Below are positions 8,537 through 16,325 of a stretch of 24,926 bases of DNA, piece after piece (the first letter of the stretch is position 1; each line of letters opens with the position of its first letter). Below the pieces are notes generated by a model. That model worked only from the letters and a program-made list of their open reading frames with translations, had not been told where the DNA came from and searched no databases. A program made the position numbers and the translations under genes. The DNA lies in the NCBI GenBank assembly GCA_934502905.1, contig CAKSVK010000031.1, forward strand, positions 1 to 24,926, in the 5' to 3' direction. This DNA is from an uncultured Chitinophagaceae bacterium. Its GTDB lineage: Bacteria; Bacteroidota; Bacteroidia; Chitinophagales; Chitinophagaceae.

Positions 8537-9165
8537 TGTACAGGCATTTTTTTAAAAGACTATTTGACTTCCTGATAGCGATGGTGGTTTTATTACTGTT
8601 GTCTCCTTTGTTTATTATAGTAACCATTGCACTCTATTTTGCTAACCAGGGGAAGCCGTTTTTTTATCAAAAGCGTCCGGGAAAAAATGAGCAGGTATTC
8701 AGCATTATCAAGTTCAAGTCGATGAACGATAAGAAGGATGCCGATGGCAATTTGTTGCCGGATATAGAGCGGTTGACACCGGTGGGGGCTTTCGTCAGGA
8801 AAACCTCCCTGGATGAGCTCCCGCAATTGATCAATGTACTAAAAGGAGATATGAGTCTTATTGGGCCGCGCCCGCTGCTGACGGACTATTTACCCTTATA
8901 TGATGAAACGCAGAAAAGGCGGCATGAAGTACGGCCCGGAATTACCGGATGGGCACAGGTGAACGGCAGGAATGCGATAAGCTGGCAGCAGAAATTTGAA
9001 TATGATGTATGGTATGTTGACCGTGTGAGTTTTATGCTTGATTGCAAAATTATCTGGAAAACGATTTTAAAGGTTGTAAAGTCAGAAGATATAAATGCTT
9101 CCTCATCAACTACTATGGAAAGATTCACCGGAAATGAAATATCCCGTAGCGGCATAGAATCCTGA
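8536..9165 (+). CDS. PglC/WcaJ-type polyprenyl-phosphate phosphoglycosyl transferase (short monotopic form)
   Basis: This enzyme starts glycan synthesis by moving a phospho-sugar from a UDP-sugar to undecaprenyl phosphate at the inner membrane. The 209-residue length matches the minimal PglC-type form without the extra N-terminal membrane region of WcaJ/WbaP. A hydrophobic re-entrant helix with its usual SP lies at residues 10-36. The catalytic Asp-Glu pair is Asp93-Glu94 in TSLDELPQLINVLKGDMSLIGPRP, and RPGITGWAQVNGRN (133-146) is the family's conserved C-terminal motif. It starts inside the stop codon of the upstream glycosyltransferase gene. Together with the downstream acyltransferase it resembles the pglA-pglC-pglD order of bacillosamine-type pathways, so a 4-amino or acetamido UDP-sugar is a reasonable guess. 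Confidence 0.93.
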   Translation: MYRHFFKRLFDFLIAMVVLLLLSPLFIIVTIALYFANQGKPFFYQKRPGKNEQVFSIIKFKSMNDKKDADGNLLPDIERLTPVGAFVRKTSLDELPQLINVLKGDMSLIGPRPLLTDYLPLYDETQKRRHEVRPGITGWAQVNGRNAISWQQKFEYDVWYVDRVSFMLDCKIIWKTILKVVKSEDINASSSTTMERFTGNEISRSGIES

Positions 9166-9193
9166 TAGGAAGAATTAGAATATTGTTAAGTGA

Positions 9194-9243
9194 TATATTT
9201 GATGGTAATTATTACATATAGTCTATTAGATTATATATTTTTG
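9194..9243 (+). promoter_or_regulatory. Two candidate -7 elements before the acyltransferase gene
   Basis: TATATTTG (9194-9201) and TATTTTTG (9236-9243) both fit TAnnTTTG in a very AT-rich 174-base gap (9166-9339). In DNA this AT-rich such matches can arise by chance, and no spaced -33 element was found. If real, the acyltransferase can be transcribed apart from the two upstream genes. Confidence 0.3.
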
Positions 9244-9339
9244 TTTCGGGAAGGATGATTGGTGGGTGTTCTGTGGTATCGCGGATTTACCTTTGAAGAA
9301 ATGATTTAAAACCGATACGTCATCTGTAAAAAAAAATGA

Positions 9340-9948
9340 ATGCTTACTCTGATTGGTGCCAGTGGCCATGCTAAAGTGATAATAGAAATTGCAGAACTGC
9401 TTTCCATTCCAATTGCAGGTCTGCTGGATAAGGATCAGTCGATTTCATCTCTGCTGGAGTATGCCGTTCATCCTTATTCAGATGAACCCTCCTGGAATAG
9501 AGTAGGTGATTATGTTATTTCAATTGGCAATAATAAAGCAAGAAAGGAATTTGCGCTTTTTCAGCCACACCTGTCATATGTAACGCTGCTGCACCCTCAG
9601 ACTAAAATCTCAAGGCGGGCAGACATAGGCATAGGTACCGTGGCTATGGCAGGCGCAACGGTAAACTGCGACAGTGTAATCGGACAGCATGCCATATTAA
9701 ACACAAATTGTTCGGTTGATCATGATTGCCATATATCAGATTATGTGCACATATCGCCCAATGCCTCGCTTGCAGGAAATGTAACAATAGGAGAAGGTAC
9801 GCATGTCGGAATCGGTGCCTGTATTATTCAGGGGGTTACTATTGGCAAATGGTGCACTATTGGTGCGGGAGCAGTTATCATCCGCGATGTGCCGGATGGA
9901 GTAACCGTTGTTGGTAATCCCGGACGTATTATCAGGACCAACCAATAA
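9340..9948 (+). CDS. PglD/NeuD-type sugar O/N-acyltransferase (left-handed beta-helix)
   Basis: A 202-residue acetyltransferase of the PglD/NeuD family. The N-terminal part is a small nucleotide-sugar-binding domain opening with LIGASGHAKVI (4-14). From about residue 86 there are hexapeptide repeats ([LIV]-G-x-x-x-x) that form a left-handed beta-helix trimer. SVDHDC (125-130) places His128 where the PglD family has its catalytic His. The C-terminal VVGNPGRII is also typical. Such enzymes acetylate UDP-4-amino sugars (PglD) or sialic acids (NeuD). Placement 174 bases after a PglC-type transferase favours the UDP-4-amino-sugar role, but the matching dehydratase and aminotransferase are not in the window. 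ATG at 9340 is used rather than the out-of-frame ATG at 9336, because it gives the family's usual N-terminus; an A-rich stretch precedes it. Confidence 0.88.
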   Translation: MLTLIGASGHAKVIIEIAELLSIPIAGLLDKDQSISSLLEYAVHPYSDEPSWNRVGDYVISIGNNKARKEFALFQPHLSYVTLLHPQTKISRRADIGIGTVAMAGATVNCDSVIGQHAILNTNCSVDHDCHISDYVHISPNASLAGNVTIGEGTHVGIGACIIQGVTIGKWCTIGAGAVIIRDVPDGVTVVGNPGRIIRTNQ

Positions 9949-10077
9949 TTTTCTGCCGGTTTATATCATTCGGGCCTTGCAGGTAATGCTGTTTTCTTGG
10001 TTAATCCCCGTCTTTCCCGTTTTCGTTTCACTAATTGAGCTGATCCAGGGCACTAGCCCGAAAATAATACCATGGTT

Positions 10078-11070
10078 TTAAAGCCCGTGATCCGGCCAAA
10101 TAAACCTGGATGTGTTAAATGTAACAAACACTTTTTCACCTTTGTCGAATTGTGGCTGTTCAGACCTGGTTATAATAGTGTATTGCCCGTTAATAACGGT
10201 CTCTGCTTCGTACATATAACCGTAATAGTAAATTTCTTTGACCAGTCCTTCTACAGAATGTAGTGAGGGAGCGGATGTGAGGTAACAATCTTCAGGTCTT
10301 ATCAGTATAAGAGCGCTCTCTTTTGCCGGCAGGTGTAAAAGCGTGTGGGGCACAACGTTGTATTTCCCCAGCAGTCCGGCTGTATACAGGCTTGCGGGTT
10401 GCTTATACAGTTGCTGTGGCGTTCCCTGTTCAGTAATGGTCCCGTTTTTGATGATCAGGATCTTTTCTGCCCAGGGTAAAATGTCGCCTGCATCATGTGA
10501 TACCATCAGAACGGTGATATTTAAGATCGATCCGATGTCCCGGATTACTTTTTTAAGGATTTGCTTGTGATGCAGGTCCAGGTTGGAATAAGGCTCATCC
10601 AGCAGCAACAGGGAAGGGGAAGATAACAAAACCCTTGTCAATGACACTCTTTGCCTTTCTCCGCCGGAGAGTTCGGTCGTCCGGCGTTTCAGCAGGTGTG
10701 TTATTTTGCAGAGCTCAAAAATGATGTCTGCAGATGCCGGTGTAAGCTTGTTGACGTAATCCAGCTCTTCTTCCACGCGGTAATGATTACGGAGCTCAAA
10801 GTGTTGGGACAGGTAGGCGATTGCCGGGTGCCCCGCGATCAACTGCTCATCCGGGCCTTTTACCCTTTCATTTTTTAATAATACGGTGCCGGCGTCGGGT
10901 TGGAGCAACCCTCCTATGATCTTGAGCAGGGTGCTTTTACCGGAGCCGGTCTCTCCCGCTATGGCGAGCTTCTGGCACTGGCTTTGGGTGAAATGGATCT
11001 GGCTCAGATGAAAGCCGTTTTCATTACTTTTACGGATGCCCGTTACCTGCAGGAAAGGTGAAGAAGACAA
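10078..11070 (-). CDS. ABC transporter ATP-binding protein with C-terminal TOBE-like domain, no permease nearby
   Basis: A 330-residue ABC ATPase. Walker A is GETGSGKS (39-46), the Q-loop is YLSQ (Gln89), the ABC signature is LSGGERQ (134-140), Walker B is LLLLDEP (154-160), and the H-loop His is His192 in VSHD. After residue 255 there is a RPEDCYL segment and beta-rich sequence to the C-terminus. This resembles the regulatory TOBE region of PotA/FbpC/ModC-type import ATPases that serve polyamines, iron, molybdate or sulfate. Such ATPases need a two-gene permease and a binding protein, yet both neighbours are transcribed from other units and encode unrelated proteins. The gene is convergent with the acyltransferase and divergent from the Gfo/Idh/MocA gene. 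The substrate is unknown. Confidence 0.87.
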   Translation of the reverse strand: MSSSPFLQVTGIRKSNENGFHLSQIHFTQSQCQKLAIAGETGSGKSTLLKIIGGLLQPDAGTVLLKNERVKGPDEQLIAGHPAIAYLSQHFELRNHYRVEEELDYVNKLTPASADIIFELCKITHLLKRRTTELSGGERQRVSLTRVLLSSPSLLLLDEPYSNLDLHHKQILKKVIRDIGSILNITVLMVSHDAGDILPWAEKILIIKNGTITEQGTPQQLYKQPASLYTAGLLGKYNVVPHTLLHLPAKESALILIRPEDCYLTSAPSLHSVEGLVKEIYYYGYMYEAETVINGQYTIITRSEQPQFDKGEKVFVTFNTSRFIWPDHGL

Positions 11071-11211
11071 GATGCTTATTTTTGGCCGAAATTAACCTGC
11101 TTCGGGGAATATCGATCTAAAATGACCCGGATTATGGTATTTGCTGTTGTATTTAGTCAATAATTAGTATTTTACAGGCCCTTTCTGAAAAAACCTCTTT
11201 TCAAAATTATT

Positions 11212-12489
11212 ATGAAACAAAAACAAAACAGATCGAGGCGCCTTTTCCTCAAAAACTCATTGGGCGCCTTAGCGGCTTTTACTATTGTTCCCCGCCATGT
11301 ATTGGGAGGACCGGGTTACCTGGCGCCGAGTGATACGCTTACCAAAGCGGTAGTAGGTGTGGGTGCAATGGGCCGGGGCCATTTTGAATATGCCGGAACC
11401 AGGACGGTAGCTATTTGTGACGTGGACTCCAGGCATATACAAATTGCCCTGGACACACTGGGCGGAGGAAAAGGTGTAAAAACCTTCCGCGACTACCGGG
11501 AGCTTATTACACTGCCGGAAGTAGATATTGTGCATGTAGCCACACCGCCGCACTGGCATGGCATCATTGCTGCAGACGCGGCAAGGGCCGGAAAAGACAT
11601 ATGGTGTGAGAAGCCAATGACCCGTACCATAGGAGAAGGAAAAAGACTGGTGGAAGCGGTGCAGCAGCACGGGAGAATTTTCCGGTTGAATACCTGGTTT
11701 CGTTTTGAAGACAATTTTTACGGCATGAATACTACCGTAAAACCTATCAAAAAGCTGGTGGACAGCGGAATGCTGGGATGGCCGTTGAAAGTAACGGTAA
11801 GCCGTCATACCGGCTTCGACTGGAAGTTTTACTGGGTAGGAAAAGATCATCTGGAGCCGCAGCCGGTACCACAGGAACTGGATTATGAAATGTGGCTGGG
11901 CCCCGCGCCTTTCAAGCCTTATAATGCACACAGGGTACATACTACCTTCCGCGGCTACTGGGACTATGATGGTGGTGGATTGGGGGATATGGGGCAACAT
12001 TATATGGACCCTATCCAATATTTTCTCGGAAAAGATAATACAAGCCCGGTATCTGTAGAAATTGACGCACCACAACAGCACGATGACGCCGTGGGCACCT
12101 GGCGGAAAATAACTTACACCTACGATGATGGCTGCCAGATCATCCTGGATGGGGCCGGTACGGAAGAAAAAGCGGCATACATAGAAGGACCCAAAGGGAA
12201 ACTCTATAAAGGATTTGTATCCGATATCCCCAACCTGGACAGAAAGCTGGCGACGCTGCCTGACCCCGAACCACAGGTTACCGACTTTGTAGATGCTGTA
12301 AAAAACCGTAAAAAATTTGCATTGAACGAAGAAAATGGCCATCGTTCCTGTACGCTGATCAATATGGGAAAAATAGCATTGCAATTGGGGCGGAACCTGA
12401 AATTTGATCCGGTAAAACAGGAATTCATTGACGACGAAGCTGCTAACAGGCTGGCGTACCCGCCGCTACGGGGTCCCTGGTTTATTTAA
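11212..12489 (+). CDS. Tat-exported Gfo/Idh/MocA-family oxidoreductase
   Basis: A 425-residue NAD(P)-dependent sugar oxidoreductase. The N-terminus is a twin-arginine signal: SRRLFLKN (residues 8-15) followed by a hydrophobic stretch, so it should be exported folded with its cofactor. The Rossmann motif is GVGAMG (49-54). HVATPPHWH (108-116) and WCEKPMT (131-137, the family's EKP) mark the cofactor domain. LGDMGQHYMD (257-266) carries the His263 expected in the catalytic region of this subgroup. Members oxidise or reduce a sugar carbon, and some bacterial ones act at C3 of glycosides. It lies only 35 bases upstream of a DUF1080 protein, the family linked to 3-keto-sugar hydrolysis, so an inferred role is making or removing a 3-keto group on a glycoside in the periplasm. 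ATG at 11212 gives the complete Tat signal. Confidence 0.9.
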   Translation: MKQKQNRSRRLFLKNSLGALAAFTIVPRHVLGGPGYLAPSDTLTKAVVGVGAMGRGHFEYAGTRTVAICDVDSRHIQIALDTLGGGKGVKTFRDYRELITLPEVDIVHVATPPHWHGIIAADAARAGKDIWCEKPMTRTIGEGKRLVEAVQQHGRIFRLNTWFRFEDNFYGMNTTVKPIKKLVDSGMLGWPLKVTVSRHTGFDWKFYWVGKDHLEPQPVPQELDYEMWLGPAPFKPYNAHRVHTTFRGYWDYDGGGLGDMGQHYMDPIQYFLGKDNTSPVSVEIDAPQQHDDAVGTWRKITYTYDDGCQIILDGAGTEEKAAYIEGPKGKLYKGFVSDIPNLDRKLATLPDPEPQVTDFVDAVKNRKKFALNEENGHRSCTLINMGKIALQLGRNLKFDPVKQEFIDDEAANRLAYPPLRGPWFI

Positions 12490-12524
12490 AAAGTTAAAGA
12501 CAAAATACAGTCTAATAATATTTT

Positions 12525-15500
12525 ATGCGACAACTACTGATACTCATTCTTCTGATAGGAGGTGTACTGAATACGGCTATATCACAAACAGATGACAGCA
12601 GAACAGTAACTACCAAAATAGCAGACCTGCTGGCAAAAACACCGGCGGAAGATGATGCACAATTTAACACCAATGCGGCATCTGTTGCCGGACTTGGAGA
12701 GGAAGGTCTTAAAATACTGGTTAAAAAGCTGGATGATCCCGGCGATAACAGCAAGATACATTTTGCACTTAGGGGATTTTCCGCAGTGGCGGCCACTAAG
12801 GAAGACTGGCGCAACATGGCTGTAAAGGTTTTTGGAAGCAGCCTTCCGGCATTGACCAGCCCCGAATCTAAATTATTTATACTTACGCAGCTTGAGCTGC
12901 TGGGAAAGGATGATGCCGTAGCGCATATCCAGCCCTATTTGCAGGACGAACGCCTTGCAGATCCGGCAGCCCGCGCACTGGCCACCATCGGAACAGATGC
13001 AGCAAAGGCAGCATTGCTGCAGGCATTGACGGATGCTAAAGGGAAAGCGGCAATCGCGCTCATACAGGCATTGGGAGACGCCCGTTATGCGCCTGCTGTT
13101 GATGCCATTACACCATTTGCTGTTGCTACAGAGGCGCCGGTTAGAAAAGTAGCGCTGTACGCATTGGCCCGTATTGGCAATCCGGCCTCTGCCAAGCTGC
13201 TTGCAAAAGCCGCAGCCAATGGCGGATATGCTTATAGTACAGATGATGCTACGGCATCTTATCTCTTATACCTGCAGAACCTGCAGACCGGCGATCATGC
13301 AAAGGTTGCGGAGAAAGCTGCTAAAACATTGCAGAAAAAAGCCAAGGCAGATAATCAGGTACAGACCAGGATAGCTGCTTTAAAAATTTTGTCGGATCTC
13401 CAGGGGGCAGGAAGTACAACCTTGCTTACTGCTGCCATGAAAGATAAGAATGCCCAGTACCGCGAAGCGGCGCTGAAATTTGCCGCTCCCTATTTGAATG
13501 AAAGTACAACCACCCAATGGTTGTCTACGTTCGATAAATCGTCTCCGGAGGTGCAGGCTGAGATATTAAGAGCGCTGGGTAATAAGAATATGAGCGCTGC
13601 GCTTCCTGCAGCCCTGAAAGCAATAGGAAGCAGCAACGGGATATTGAAACGAACTGCTATTACAGTGGCCGGGCAAATCGGACAGGAAGAGGCATTGCCT
13701 GCATTTCTGAATATTCTCAAATCCGGTGATGAAGAAGACATCAACGCAGTAAAATCTTCACTGCTGTCAATGAAAGGAGAAAACGTCGTTAACGAACTTT
13801 CCGGTACGTTACCCGAAGCATCTTCTGCCGGCAAAGCAGCGATCATTGAAATACTGGGAAAAAAGAAGGTAGATGCAAAGCTGAAAGAGTTTATGACCTT
13901 TGCAACAGGCGATGATGCCAAAGTGAAAGCGGCAGCCAGGGAAGTGTTGAAGCAGAATGCGAATCCGCAGGTTGGTCCCCAGGCACTATCGCTCCTTTCT
14001 AAAGCAACAGATGCCGGGGATATACAGGACTGGCAGCAGATCGCCACAACTGCATTCAAAAAGGTAAAAGGAATTGAAGATAACGCAGGTCCATTACTGC
14101 AAATCTTCAAAAGGGCTTCAAAAGATAAGCAACCGTTGTTCTATAACGTATTATCCGGAGTGGGCGTGAAACCTGCATTAGATATGCTGGTAGAGGCTTT
14201 TGATAGCGGAGATGACAGGAACAGGAAAGAAGTTGTGGCCGCTATTGCCAACTGGAGAGACGGGAATGCGGCTCCATATGCTTACCGGATACTGCAGAAA
14301 GCTTCAGGCACCCCGCTGGCGGACGAGGCTTTTAATGCATATCTCAGGCAGGTTGCTGCATCTTCTGCTACCGCAGATCTGAAGCTGATCATGTTGCGGG
14401 ATGCAATGGAGTTTGCAAAAACAGAACAGCAGAAACGGAGCGTATTGCGCCAGATCGCAGGGTGTAATACCTTCCTGGCATTTAAATATGCCGCTTCATA
14501 CCTGGATGACGCGGCATTGAAAAAAGATGCTGCTGCAGCTGTTATCAATATAACGTTATCCAATAACAACATCTATGGCAGCGATGTTGCGAAAACACTT
14601 GAAAAAGCGTTGAGCAACCTTACAGGACCCGAAGCTGATTACCAGAGAGAAGCTGTTAAAAAGCATTTAGCGGGGCTACCTTCGGGTAATGACTTTGTGT
14701 CGTTGTTTAACGGCAAAGATCTTACCGGTTGGAAGGGGCTGGTTGCAGATCCGGTCAAGAGGTCGAAAATGGATGCTAAAACCCTTGCCAAAGAGCAGGA
14801 AAAAGCCGATGAAGTAATGCGTAAAGGCTGGATCGTGAAAGATGGCTTGCTGGTGTTTACCGGTGAGGGAAACAATTTGTGTACGGAGAAGAAATATGGT
14901 GATTTTGAGATGTATGTGGACTGGAAGATCACAAAGGACGGGGATGCCGGTATCTATTTGCGGGGTACGCCGCAGGTGCAGATATGGGATACCGCCCGCA
15001 GGGATGCGGGAGCGGAAGTAGGCTCCGGCGGTTTATATAATAACGAAAAAAATCCGAGTAAGCCGCTTGTGCTGGCGGATAACGCTATCGGAGACTGGAA
15101 TACTTTCCACATTACCATGGTGGGCGACCAGGTAACGGTTTACCTGAATGGTCAACTGGTAGTGAATAATGTGCCGCTGGAAAATTTCTGGGATCGCAGC
15201 CTTCCAATATTCCCCGAAGAGCAGATCGAATTGCAGGCGCACGGTACATACGTTGCCTATCGTGATATTTATATAAGGGAGATCAATCGCCCCAAACCCT
15301 ATGCTTTAACAGAGGAGGAGAAAAAGGAAGGGTTTAAGATCCTGTTTGACGGAACTAACCTGCATGAGTGGGTGGGCAACAAAACTGCTTACGTAGTAGA
15401 AGACGGAAACCTTGCCGTATACCCCAAAAAAGGGGGCAACGGCAACTTATATACGAAGGATGAGTATGCTGATTTCGTATACCGTTTTGAGTTCAAGCTA

Positions 15501-15935
15501 ACGCCGGGCGCTAACAACGGTGTGGGTATAAGGGCTCCTTTAACAGGCGACGGCGCTTACGAAGGAATGGAAATACAGGTGCTGGATGACGGTGCGGATA
15601 TTTACAAGGATCTCAAAGAATACCAGTATCATGGCTCTGTTTACGGAATTATACCGGCAAAAAGAGGACACCTTAAGCCGGTAGGAGAGTGGAATGAAGA
15701 AGAGATCTATGTGAAAGGAAACAAAATCAGGATTACGCTCAATGGCGTGGTTATAGTGGATGGCGACCTCGCCGAAGCGTCAAAGAATGGTACGCTGGAT
15801 GGCAGGGATCATCCCGGGCTAAAAAATAAGACAGGACATATCGGTTTCCTCGGACATGGCGATACCCTGTTCTTCCGGAATATCCGGGTAAAAGACCTTG
15901 CTGCACCGCCCCCGCCGGCGAAGAAGAAAAAATAG
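12525..15935 (+). CDS. Secreted HEAT-repeat protein with two C-terminal DUF1080 (3-keto-glycoside hydrolase/lyase-like) domains
   Basis: An 1136-residue periplasmic or secreted protein. A Sec signal (residues 1-21, ending AISQ) is followed by about 700 residues of Ala/Leu/Lys-rich helical repeats with the HEAT pattern, for example LADPAARALATIGTDAAKAALLQAL near residues 144-168. Two DUF1080 domains follow: one from about 723 (DFVSLFNGKDLTGWKGL) to 920, and one from about 936 (GFKILFDGTNLHEWVGN) to 1125. The protein ends in a PPPPAKKKK tail. DUF1080 is a concanavalin-like sandwich domain known from 3-keto-disaccharide and 3-keto-glucoside hydrolases or lyases. The first domain has an extra charged helix-like insertion (about 740-765). 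It is co-transcribed with the upstream Gfo/Idh/MocA gene (35-base gap) and closed by a terminator. The HEAT region may be a scaffold. The activity is inferred, not shown. Confidence 0.87.
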   Translation: MRQLLILILLIGGVLNTAISQTDDSRTVTTKIADLLAKTPAEDDAQFNTNAASVAGLGEEGLKILVKKLDDPGDNSKIHFALRGFSAVAATKEDWRNMAVKVFGSSLPALTSPESKLFILTQLELLGKDDAVAHIQPYLQDERLADPAARALATIGTDAAKAALLQALTDAKGKAAIALIQALGDARYAPAVDAITPFAVATEAPVRKVALYALARIGNPASAKLLAKAAANGGYAYSTDDATASYLLYLQNLQTGDHAKVAEKAAKTLQKKAKADNQVQTRIAALKILSDLQGAGSTTLLTAAMKDKNAQYREAALKFAAPYLNESTTTQWLSTFDKSSPEVQAEILRALGNKNMSAALPAALKAIGSSNGILKRTAITVAGQIGQEEALPAFLNILKSGDEEDINAVKSSLLSMKGENVVNELSGTLPEASSAGKAAIIEILGKKKVDAKLKEFMTFATGDDAKVKAAAREVLKQNANPQVGPQALSLLSKATDAGDIQDWQQIATTAFKKVKGIEDNAGPLLQIFKRASKDKQPLFYNVLSGVGVKPALDMLVEAFDSGDDRNRKEVVAAIANWRDGNAAPYAYRILQKASGTPLADEAFNAYLRQVAASSATADLKLIMLRDAMEFAKTEQQKRSVLRQIAGCNTFLAFKYAASYLDDAALKKDAAAAVINITLSNNNIYGSDVAKTLEKALSNLTGPEADYQREAVKKHLAGLPSGNDFVSLFNGKDLTGWKGLVADPVKRSKMDAKTLAKEQEKADEVMRKGWIVKDGLLVFTGEGNNLCTEKKYGDFEMYVDWKITKDGDAGIYLRGTPQVQIWDTARRDAGAEVGSGGLYNNEKNPSKPLVLADNAIGDWNTFHITMVGDQVTVYLNGQLVVNNVPLENFWDRSLPIFPEEQIELQAHGTYVAYRDIYIREINRPKPYALTEEEKKEGFKILFDGTNLHEWVGNKTAYVVEDGNLAVYPKKGGNGNLYTKDEYADFVYRFEFKLTPGANNGVGIRAPLTGDGAYEGMEIQVLDDGADIYKDLKEYQYHGSVYGIIPAKRGHLKPVGEWNEEEIYVKGNKIRITLNGVVIVDGDLAEASKNGTLDGRDHPGLKNKTGHIGFLGHGDTLFFRNIRVKDLAAPPPPAKKKK

Positions 15936-15956
15936 TTTTTTGTGTATAATTGGTAA

Positions 15957-15993
15957 AAAAGCGGCTTGTACTACAGGCCGCTTTTGCTTTTTT
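15957..15993 (+). terminator. Intrinsic terminator of the oxidoreductase/DUF1080 operon
   Basis: The arms AAAAGCGGC (15957-15965) and GCCGCTTTT (15977-15985) pair perfectly over 9 bp, with TGTA/TACA pairing possible inside the loop. A further T-rich run ends near 15993. It lies 22 bases after the stop codon at 15935. Confidence 0.85.
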
Positions 15994-16235
15994 AAGCTGT
16001 TCGTGGAGACTGTCCACCAGGCTGTTTAATATACCGGGGAAGGGCTATAATAGCATTATTGCCTTCCATTTCCGATATCCGGCCCAGGACCAGCAACTTC
16101 AATTTAAATATATTTATAATGCAAATATGATTGATTATAAGATATTCTTTTTCTATCTACCCTTGTGTGTTGGTGAGCGAAGATGATCAAATGATTAACT
16201 TTTAAGAAAATAATGGTGCTGCAGCAATTTTATGC

Positions 16236-16243
16236 TACCTTTG
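16236..16243 (+). promoter_or_regulatory. Candidate -7 promoter element (TACCTTTG) of typA
   Basis: TACCTTTG matches TAnnTTTG exactly and is followed by GCACCCC, with transcription expected to start around 16248-16251. This gives a leader of about 75 bases before the typA ATG at 16326. No clear -33 TTTG is at the right distance. Confidence 0.5.
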
Positions 16244-16325
16244 CACCCCAAAATTTATAACTACCCGTTATACAGTTAGTTTCACCTACGCTGCTGTGTT
16301 ATAACCAGAAGTTAAAGTAAAAACA

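Larger units (their letters stand above)
15936..16325. other. 390-base intergenic region before typA
   Basis: The region holds the terminator at 15957-15993, then AT-rich DNA with no convincing gene. It ends with the candidate typA promoter at 16236-16243 and an approximately 75-base leader. A 78-codon plus-strand frame (15950-16186) overlaps the terminator and looks non-coding. No tRNA or known riboswitch was recognised. Confidence 0.6.

Noticed and set aside
9969..10062. Inverted repeat TTCGGGC / GCCCGAA between the acyltransferase and ABC ATPase genes
   Set aside because: The 7-bp arms are 80 bases apart, with no T-run and no supporting structure, so chance is a sufficient explanation.
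11269..12384. Long (371-codon) minus-strand frame opposite the Gfo/Idh/MocA gene
   Set aside because: It lies entirely over a clearly coding plus-strand gene with Tat signal and Rossmann motif, and its product has no family features.
15950..16186. 78-codon plus-strand frame after the DUF1080 gene
   Set aside because: It starts before and runs through the terminator stem, has no recognisable motif, and its composition looks like AT-rich spacer.
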